This document shows, piece after piece, positions 56,901 through 64,000 of a stretch of DNA of 64,000 nucleotides (positions are counted from its first letter, which is position 1; each line of letters starts with the position of its first letter). The notes below the pieces were generated by a model. That model was not told the origin of the DNA. It was given only the letters and a program-made list of their open reading frames with translations, and did not search any database. Source of the DNA: Sarcocystis neurona (Eukaryota > Apicomplexa > Conoidasida > Eucoccidiorida > Sarcocystidae). Position numbers and translations under genes: made by a program. The DNA lies in contig KL647303.1 in assembly GCA_000727475.1 (NCBI GenBank), positions 1,179,449 through 1,243,448 of the forward strand. Direction: 5' to 3'.

Positions 56901-59826
56901 GCGCTCAGGATGCCTGTTGGGAGACGTGCTGCGTGCGTGCGGCTTTGACGAAGAAACGACCCGGCGTCTCGCCCTGAAACACGTCCACTTCGAAGGACTG
57001 TAAGTTTCCCTTTCTACTCTGTGTTTGAATAGATAAAATACACTGGCGCACACAGTTTTATATACACATGTGTGTACATCATCTTACGTATGTGCCCCTA
57101 TGTCTGTGTTGCTCTGTCTCGCCTTCCCTCTCTGTATACGTATGCATATAGGCGTGTTGCTCTACATATCATATATATGTATATATGTGGATGCTGCTTT
57201 ACGTTACGTATGTGGGTATGCGGGTCTCGCTATATATTGTCACACACGTGCAAAATATATGTACATTTATATATACGTATAGACGTGTTGCTGTACGTAA
57301 GTACACATGTGTGTATGCACGCATTTGAGAGAAGTGTGTGTAGGCATTTACGCAGTCCGTACGTAGATACTTGTTCGTGGATGCACATTGCCTTGTACCT
57401 ACGCTGATAGTATCCTGTGGCCACCACCCGTCTCTCTTGTTTCTGCTCCCGTGCTTTCTCTCCGTTTGTTCTTTGTGGAATTGGTCGCAGTAGAGTTTTT
57501 TATCGAATCCTCCTGCCGGCAGCGCTTGTGACCAGCTCTTGGACAGGGCAGCCGCTTGGCAAATATCGGCCTGCGTGCACTCCAAGCTGGGAGGATGCGC
57601 GTGATTCATTCTTACTTCCGCTGCTGCTGTTTCTGGGCTGCTGCTGCTGTTTCTGTGCTGCTGCTGTTGTTTCTGTGCTGCTGCTGTTGTTTCTGTGCTG
57701 CTGCTGTGCTGCTGCTGCCGTTTCTGTGCTGCTGCTGCTGCTGTGTCTGTGCTCCTGCTTGTGTGCCCCTGTGCCTGCTGCTGATTTGGTGATGCTACTG
57801 CTGCTGCCTGAGTTCTTCAGTCGCTGCTGTCGTGGACTGCTGCTGCAGTGGGGCACTGCTGTTGCTGTTGCTTTCCTGTGCTGTTGCTGTTGTGCCTTCC
57901 TTGGTGTTGCTACATTCCACAGTCCTGCCTCGTTGCGGTGGCAGAGGTTCTTGCAGCTGTATCCGCTGCTGCTGCTGATGTACGGCTGCCGCGCTTGATG
58001 CTGTTGTTGCTGTTGTTGCCGTATTCGTGCTACTGCTGTTGCTGCTGCTCCTTCGATTAGGCCGGGGCCGGCCGTCGCTCCTGCTGCTGTTCTCCGTGCT
58101 GCTCCTGTTCTTGCTGTCGAACCTGCTGCCCCGCGTCTTCCTGCTTCGCCTGTGTGTCCTGCTGCTGCTGCAGCAGTTTCCAGTGGTGCTGTGATGCTGC
58201 CGCTGCCCCACTGCTTGCAGTGCTAGTGGAAGCGCCGCTGTGTTGCTTCTGGCGCAACTTTTGCTCTACAGGAGGCAGTCGCTTCTGCGTGGCCTGCAAG
58301 CAGACGCTGCTGCCTGTGTACGTGTCACTGCTGCTGCTACTGTTGCCGCATGTATTGCTGGTGTTCGTGCAAAAACTGCTCCCGTGGGGTACCACAGATT
58401 CTGGCGCTGCTGCTACGTCTACGCCTACGTGAGCTAGTCAAGGTGCAGCGGCAGCACCTGCTGCTAGTGCTAGCCTACTGCTTCCTCCTGTGTTGCTGCT
58501 GTTTCTGCTGTAGTCGATCCCGCGTTTGCTAGTGGTGCTGCAGCTGTGAACGCTGCTGCTGCTGCCCCCAGCGCTGCTGCTTTCTTCTTCTTCTGTGGCA
58601 TTGCAACGTGTGCTCCTGCTTCCTGTTCGTAGTTGTTGCCGCCCCGCGGGCCTGTACTGCTACTGCCACTGCTGCTGCTGCTGCTAGAGGGGTGTCGCAC
58701 ATACTCTGCTGCAGCTGCTGGCGTCGCTTATTCTGCCGATGCTGCTGCTGCTAGGGAGCTTGCCGACCCACGCGTGATGGTGCCGCCGTCTTTTGCTGCT
58801 GCGCAGGGACAAAGACCCGCTGACGGACACTCACTACGCCGCATCGATTCCCATCTCTCGCGCCCTCTCTGGATATAGTCTACCCCATTGTACTACTGCA
58901 GTAGAATACGCGCCGCAGCAGCAACAGCAGCAGCCTGCAGAAGACTTCTGCGCAGCCCCCAGTAGCAGCAACAGCACAATCCCCAGCAGCAGCACCACGG
59001 CCGGCGGCAGCAGCAGCAGGAGCAGCAGCAAGACGAGCCGTGCCACTAGCGACAGAAGCAATCACGCGGGTGCTGCAGCGGCTGCCTCGTCGCCATTTCC
59101 TTTTTCTTCCTCCTCCACGAGCTACGGCAGCAGCGATGTGCTGCTGGCGTTTGAAATGAACGGTGCCGCGTTGACGCCGGATCACGGTTACCCTCTGCGG
59201 GTCGTAGTTCCCGGCTGTGTAGGCGCCCGTTCGGTCAAGTGGCTCAGCAAAATTACGCTCAGCAGCAGGGAGAGTCCCTCACGGTGGCAACAGCAAGACT
59301 ACAAGTAAGCTTTGCATAGAACGCCTGCTGCTCTTTGAAGCAGAAGGAGAATGCTGCTGCTGTCACTTCTACTTGCCCTTCTTCTGCTGCTTTTGCCGCC
59401 ACGAACCTTACTGTGGCTGCATCCTCGCAGCCGTCCTGTGCTGTTGCGACGACGGCTGCTGTGGCTGCACCTTCTGCTGCTACTCCAGGTGCTCTTGTTC
59501 CTGCTGCTGCTTCTGCTGCTGTTTTGCTGCTGTTTCACGCTTTACACAAACATTTCCACCTCGTATATATTTCTTCTCCTCTTCGCCCAACCCCTCCTGT
59601 CTTTTTTGTCTTACTCTGTTTCTGCCCTGCATGATCAACTTGTTTTCCTTCTGCGTATCCAGCACTCAGAGCGGGGCCGACCCCCCAAGCAAGGGTCTCT
59701 CGCCCGTCTGCGGTCGACAAAGTGTGCACGAGATATGTATCTATCTATATCTCACTGCTGCTTCTCTTTTTTCTCTCTACAACCGCATGCAGCGGGCCTC
59801 CTTCCTGGTCTGCAGACTGCGTTCTT

Positions 59827-59857
<31 letters not shown>

Positions 59858-62800
59858 CCTTTTCGTAGGTGCGCCCGTGCGACTTGGTGCTGCGGTTCCT
59901 TCCTTCCCGTGTGCATGCGGCGCGCACCTCTCGAGACGAACTAAAGACGCACGTCTGTGGCTGGTGGTGTTACGGTGTACATACACCCGTAGCAGATGTA
60001 CGCATTTCTTTTTTTCTCTCGGTTGCGGGAAAGGAGGCAGCAGCGGTGCTGGGGGGCAGGCGGGGACTTGCAGGAACACCTCCTTCGCATGTGCGTCCGC
60101 GTGCACCACCTGCAGAAATGTCTTCTCCTACCTGTGTCTCTCTTTGTCGCGTCTCCTTCACCTGCGTGTGACCCTGCCTCTACGCTGCTTTCTCTCCGGA
60201 AAGCGGCTTCTGCGCGGTGCCCTACTCTGCTGAAAATGCGGGCTGCTGCGGACGTGTGTGACCGCTGCTGCAGACGTGTGTGGGTGCTGCTGCGGATGTG
60301 TGTGAATGCTGCTGCGGATGTGTGTGACTGCTGCTGCGGGTGCGTAAGTGCCGCAGGTGTGTGTGTTCTGCTGCTGCGGGTGTGCGTGACTGCTGCTGCG
60401 GATGTGTGTGACTGCTGCCGCATGCAACTAGAATAGTTGGCCCGGACGAGAAGCTGAACTCCGCAGAGGACTGGGGGCGGAAGCCGTCAATTATTGAGCT
60501 GCCTGTTCAGTCTGCTGTTTGCCTTCCCTCTCCTGGAACTGTCGTCGCCCCTGGCACCGAGGCTCTCGAAGTGAAGTAGGCTCATATGTTGCACGCGTGT
60601 ACAGTCTCTATAGAACAGGCACCCGCTATGCACTCATTCCCCGCGCTCTTTGAGAACATCGCTGCCCGCCGGGGGGCCCAAGCCCACTCATTTGATTTCC
60701 ACAACTGGCGTAGATGGTAGGTGTGCCCGCATGCCGGCTCGGCGAAAATACCTGCGTGCAATGCGCAGTGGGGCCACGCATCTGTTTGTGTGCAGCAGGG
60801 TGACGGCGAGCCCCACGCATGCTGCAGATAATATGTCCCCGTGCATGCAGCGAGGCGATGTGTGCATGCCTGCATGCAGGAAAATGCCACACGCGCCTGC
60901 ATGCGGCGAAAAGAAGATTATGTGCCTGCCTGCCGTGGACCTGCGTATGTGACTTTGTGCAGTGTACGGGTTACATTCGAGCGTGCTGGGAAAGACACGC
61001 ATGCGCGCAGAAGGGGGATCCCTGCCTTGCATGCAGGCCAGTGGCGCAGGACGGCCGTGCACGACTCGCTTGCATGCAACGACTTGATCTGACGTTAATC
61101 CTCCGCGCAAGTTTTTCCGCTGCTGCTGTGGCTGCTGCGCCTGCTGCAGTGTTCAAGCGCCAGCTGCTTTAGAAGGTTTCACCTTTCGTAGTACTGTCAC
61201 GCACCTGTGGATCCGCTGCTTCTGTTGCTGCAAGTGTCTGCTGCTCCTCTTCAGCGCTGCTGCCGTATTGTCTACTGCGGCTGCTGCTGCGCGCATCTGC
61301 TATGCGTCGCTGCCGCTACTGCTGTATCGTCGACTTCTGCTGCTGCTGCATGCGTCTGCGACGCTTCGCCGCCGCTCCTGCTGTGTTGCGTACTGCTGCT
61401 GCTCTGCTGCTGTTGTCGCTGGTCCACTGCTGTTGGTGTTCCTGCCGCTGCGGTATGTTGGATGCTGCTCCTTGACGTCCTCCAGCGACTCGTCTGCTGC
61501 TGCTCAGGGTCGTGCTCTGCTGGTGCTGTTGTCTGTCGTCTGCGCACTTGTCCGTGTAAATGCTTGCTGCTCTGGCGCAGGAGCAGCTGCAGCAGCAGCT
61601 CCTGCCGAATGTTCTGTGTGCTCTACTACTCAGCGCATTTGTTGTTCTGCTGCTGCCGTTGCTTTTGCAGACTCTTTGCTGCTCTGTCGCTGCTGCATTT
61701 TTGCGCTGTGCGTCCATTTTGTCTTCGTCCCCCAGCGCTACTGCTGCTGCGTGCTGCTGCTGCTGCTCTTGCGGCATGCTGCTGCTGTTGGGCTGCTGAG
61801 GCAACAACGGGAAGCCGGCAGCAGCAGCAACACCAAGGAGGTGCTTCGCCGTTGCAGCCACTCATTCATGTTTATGTGTGTTCGCCTTCTTCTTTCACCT
61901 CCTGGTCGCGTGTGTGTGGCTCTGCAGCAGAAGCAGCAGCTACTTTATCGTGTGCGTCCCGCTACGAATACGAAGTTTCACATGCACATACCTGCGTACG
62001 CACGGTTGTTTCTACATTTGCAAAGTGTGCGTTGCCTTTTGTGGATCCGTATCTCTCTCTCCGTTTCCGTCTCTCTCTGTCCCTATATACATACGCATCT
62101 ATTTGCTAGTAGACGTATGCATGTGTCCATACGTGCGGAGAGTGGAAGGGTGCAGAACTGCTTGTACACCATCTCTTTGGTATATATACATATATATATA
62201 TATGTATAGATAGATGGATAGATATCCGCGTATGCACGTAAGGAGCTACGTATATATATATATATATATATATATGTAAAGTAGGTAGCTGCTATATTAT
62301 TGAACGCATGCAATTTTGTATGTGCAGAGGCTACGCGTGGAGTGGAGGAGGCACGCCTGTCGTTCGTGTTGATGTTTCCCTTGATAACGGCCGCTCCTGG
62401 CACCAAGCCGAACTGCAGTGGAAGCCTGAAGCAGCAGAAGAAGAGGAAGTAGAAGAAGACGCAGGCGGTGGAGAAGCAGTAGCGCTTGAAGCGGCGAAAG
62501 CGGAAGCCATAGCAGCAGCAGCGGCAGCAACAGCGAAAGACGAAGCAGCAGCTGCTGAGTCGCAGCCGAAGCAGCAAGAAGAGGTGCGCTCTGCTGCAGC
62601 AGAAGAGGGGGGTAGACTCGAAGGAGGGGTACTGCCTAGAGGAAGGAGCAACAGCAACAGCAGCGGCAGGAGGAACAGCAGCAACAGCAGCAGCACCAAC
62701 AGCAGGAGCACCAACAACAGCAGCACCAACAACAGCAGCAACAGCAGAGGCAACGGCGCAGACGAATTCGGCGAGAGTGAGCGGACTGGAGCGTCGGCAG

Positions 62801-63829
62801 CTTTTGACAGAGAGCAAAGGAATGCGACGAATTCGAGTGGAACAGACGCGCTGATAACAAGCAGCCGTAGCACTTCGCTGCACGACATACTGGCCACGGC
62901 CCTTGCAGAGGAGAAAAAAGCAGCAGCAGAGGAAAGGGATCCAGATAAATCCTGGAGTTGGTAAGACATCACAGCGTCCATCTTTCTCCCTACATATATA
63001 CATATATATATTTGTATATGTTTATGTTATCAGGAGTACTTGTATATGTATATATATATATATATGGGAATTCATGTACGGACACACGTTTAGATGGTAA
63101 AGCATATATATATATATATATGTATGTATATTTATATACCTGTATGTCTACACTGATACATATATATATATATATAAATATACATATATATGTATCAGTG
63201 TAGACATACAGGTAAGTGCGTATTTAAATTTTTTTCGTTGGATGAGTCAGCTGTCTGCTGCTGCTGCTGCTGGGTGGGGCAGGGTTTTGTGGCGAGCTGA
63301 ACTACCTCTGGATGCCGCGTGGCTGGCTGCGGAGTACACTCGAGAGCAGCAGCAGCAGAGGAAGCAGCAGCAGGGAAGATCGGAAGAGGACGACAGCGGG
63401 CAGCACCAGCAGCCGTTGAAAGACGAAGGAGAGGAAAGGCAGCAGGAGGAGGGGAAGAACAAGAAGCAGCCGCAGCAGCGTTTGCCAGGGCAGCCCGAAG
63501 GGAGCGTCGCAGTGGAAATCCTCTGCAGAGCCGTCGACGCCAACGGCAACTCGCAGCCCGACACATGCGACGCGCTGTGGAATGAGAGGGGGTGCTTGAA
63601 TAATTCTTGGCATTCTGTGGTTGTCTTCGCCTTCCCGTCTCCTGCTGCCATTGCTGCTGCTTCTGCTTACGATGAAAAGAAACCCTCCGCTGCCGTTCCT
63701 GTCTTCTCTTCTTCCTCCTTCAAGGAACAGCAGTCTGCTGCTCCTCCCGCTGCTGCGCCGACGCCACCGGCTGCTCGCTCGACACCGGAGCCTCCTGCTG
63801 CTGCTCCTGCTGCTGCTGCCTCTTCCTAA
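49500..63829 (+). CDS. SUOX: Sulfite oxidase (cytochrome b5 + molybdopterin domains), eight exons
   Basis: Oxidises sulfite to sulfate at a Mo-pterin centre and passes electrons through a b5 haem to cytochrome c; in animals it is in the mitochondrial intermembrane space. Exons: 49500-49991, 53166-53370, 55187-55231, 56909-56999, 58807-59304, 60432-60575, 62328-62960 and 63283-63829. All introns are GT..AG, phases agree, and the sum is 884 codons plus stop (human 545). The b5 haem ligands are in DTHPGG and YGQH. The molybdopterin ligand Cys is in TLQCAGNRR (codon 53313-53315). Other conserved blocks: [107 protein letters not shown]. Low-complexity insertions of about 80, 170 and 50 residues sit between conserved blocks in exons 5, 7 and 8, presumably in surface loops. 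Start Met 49500 is conservative. The identification is by motif recall; no search was run. Confidence 0.93.
50214..51030 (+). repeat. Long polypurine (GGGA/GAGA) block in SUOX intron 1
   Basis: About 800 bases are almost exclusively G and A on the plus strand, with a loose GGGACAGAAGA(A)GAGAGG-type repeat and several runs of seven or more G. The long minus-strand Ser/Leu/Pro frames across it (down to 49973) are its complement, not genes. Confidence 0.95.
51270..51790 (+). repeat. Degenerate repeat in SUOX intron 1
   Basis: GACCTGCTGCT followed by ACNNNACATTTCTCTCTTT-like pyrimidine sequence occurs at 51278, 51565 and 51730, with TA-rich spacers. Confidence 0.55.
53166..53370 (+). CDS. SUOX: SUOX exon 2, catalytic cysteine
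   Basis: It begins [17 protein letters not shown] after the acceptor CACACGGCCTGCAG and contains the Mo-ligand motif [18 protein letters not shown] (ligand Cys codon 53313-53315). The donor CGAG|GTACCG is phase 1. A CTG tract (52890-53130) precedes it. Confidence 0.93.
55187..55231 (+). CDS. SUOX: SUOX exon 3, 45-base microexon
   Basis: It encodes only [16 protein letters not shown] across the splice joins, matching the human motif GLEWRTGAISTARWAG. A CTG tract ends exactly at its acceptor (GTGCTGCTGCAG). The donor is ACGG|GTAATA. Phase is 1 on both sides. Confidence 0.92.
56055..56260 (+). repeat. Short tandem repeat, ATACGACAGTGATAT-like
   Basis: Seven copies of a (T/G)ATACGACAGTG-type core at about 27-41 base spacing inside SUOX intron 3. 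Confidence 0.75.
56909..56999 (+). CDS. SUOX: SUOX exon 4
   Basis: Encodes [20 protein letters not shown] then [10 protein letters not shown], equivalent to human LCDVLAQAGH..HVCFEGL. The acceptor is TGCGCTCAG and the donor GGACT|GTAAGT (consensus). Entry phase is 1, exit phase 2. Confidence 0.92.
57600..58800 (+). repeat. CTG-oriented tract filling SUOX intron 4
   Basis: About 1.2 kb of CTG/TGC/GTT-rich sequence runs up to the exon 5 acceptor (TTTTGCTGCTGCGCAG). Open frames through it give Cys/Leu/Val/Ala runs with no conserved content. Confidence 0.85.
58807..59304 (+). CDS. SUOX: SUOX exon 5
   Basis: Starts [20 protein letters not shown] (human GTAYGASIPLARA). An 80-residue Gln/Ser/Ala insertion follows, then [40 protein letters not shown] and RWQQQDYK. 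The donor is ACAA|GTAAGC, phase 2. Confidence 0.93.
60240..60425 (+). repeat. ~22-base minisatellite next to exon 6 acceptor
   Basis: About eight imperfect copies of TGCTGCTGCGGATGTGTGTGAC end six bases before the acceptor CAACTAG at 60431. The unit is not a multiple of three, so frames shift from copy to copy, consistent with intron sequence. Confidence 0.82.
60432..60575 (+). CDS. SUOX: SUOX exon 6
   Basis: Encodes [40 protein letters not shown] and GTEALEV, the linker to the dimerisation domain (human DSAPSIQELPVQSAIT). The acceptor GCAACTAG is the only one that keeps phase. The donor is GTGAA|GTAGGC, phase 2. Confidence 0.9.
60842..61077. promoter_or_regulatory. Cluster of TGCATGC motifs in SUOX intron 6
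   Basis: Exact TGCATGC occurs at 60842, 60863, 60871, 60898, 61028 and 61071, with CGCATGC variants nearby (60733, 60817, 60998). TGCATGC-type elements are bound by ApiAP2 factors in Plasmodium and occur in Toxoplasma promoters. A regulatory role here is inference. Confidence 0.4.
62328..62960 (+). CDS. SUOX: SUOX exon 7, dimerisation domain with large insertion
   Basis: [20 protein letters not shown] then [14 protein letters not shown] matches the human [20 protein letters not shown]. About 170 residues of Glu/Ala then Asn/Ser low-complexity follow before DPDKSWSW. The donor is AGTTG|GTAAGA, phase 2. Confidence 0.92.
63137..63214. repeat. Near-perfect 31-bp-arm hairpin in SUOX intron 7
   Basis: The left arm starting TACCTGTATGTCTACACTGA (63137) is the reverse complement of the right arm ending at 63214. 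About 31 bases pair and the short loop is AT-rich. The right arm contains CAG|GTAAGT-like sequence at 63209-63217. Confidence 0.95.
63283..63829 (+). CDS. SUOX: SUOX exon 8, C-terminus
   Basis: Reads [13 protein letters not shown], a Gln/Glu/Lys insertion of about 50 residues, then [40 protein letters not shown] (human CKAVDDGYNVQPDT..WNLRGVLSNAWH). An unconserved Ala/Pro/Ser tail, CTG-sense and read as GCT, leads to TAA 63827-63829. The acceptor GTGGGGCAG follows a CTG tract. Confidence 0.92.
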
Positions 63830-64000
63830 CGCACCGCTGCAGTTAACCGCACGGCTGCTGGGATACGCAGAAGGGACAGCCATCTTTACTTCTTCACTCG
63901 TCCTTCTGCTGTGACTCCCCTTGATGCTGCTGCCTCCTGTGTTGTTACTGTTGCTGCCCCTGCGCGTCTTCCTCCTCTTCCTGCTGCTGCTGTGGACGTA
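63830..64000 (+). other. 3' flank of SUOX to window end
   Basis: Ordinary sequence then a CTG tract from about 63925. No gene can be supported. It may be 3' untranslated sequence. Confidence 0.4.

Overview
This window looks like a chromosome segment from a coccidian apicomplexan, most likely Eimeria. Long CAG/CTG-type trinucleotide tracts run through almost every coding region and are translated as alanine, glutamine and serine runs (the homopolymeric amino-acid repeats known from Eimeria). Genes are split by introns with GT..AG ends. Non-coding DNA is packed with (TA)n, (CA)n and degenerate AT-rich tandem repeats, as described for the repeat-rich segments of Eimeria chromosomes. I see no CRISPR array, insertion sequence, tRNA or rRNA. 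The genus assignment is inferred from this style, not from a search.

Two genes can be identified with good confidence. On the minus strand at 36530-45262 is a five-exon TTC4/Cns1-type TPR co-chaperone of Hsp90. On the plus strand at 49500-63829 is an eight-exon sulfite oxidase with a cytochrome b5 domain, a molybdopterin domain holding the catalytic cysteine, and a C-terminal dimerisation domain. For both, exon phases join without a break and the summed exon lengths are multiples of three. Both carry large low-complexity insertions between conserved blocks. They are divergently oriented, with a low-complexity region between them (45263-47846).

The left part (2186-26591) holds very long plus-strand open frames made almost entirely of Ala/Gln/Ser/Arg-rich sequence: 2186-9331, 15904-17595, 17927-21751 and 23329-26591. 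Between the first two lie small coiled-coil-like exon candidates (10097-14242). These are probably parts of large multi-exon hypothetical proteins; no domain is recognisable. The middle (26592-36529) is mostly repeats, with a few short protein-like exon candidates, the best at 32977-33107 with a terminal exon at 33376-33400.

The main structural observation is a strand rule. In the two genes whose exon structure is fixed by homology, nearly all exon repeat tracts are CAG in the sense direction, while intron tracts are CTG in the sense direction and often sit immediately before the 3' splice site. CTG repeats contain no AG dinucleotide, so the rule is compatible with 3' splice-site selection. 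It also suggests that CTG-oriented blocks inside the long hypothetical frames may be unrecognised introns.
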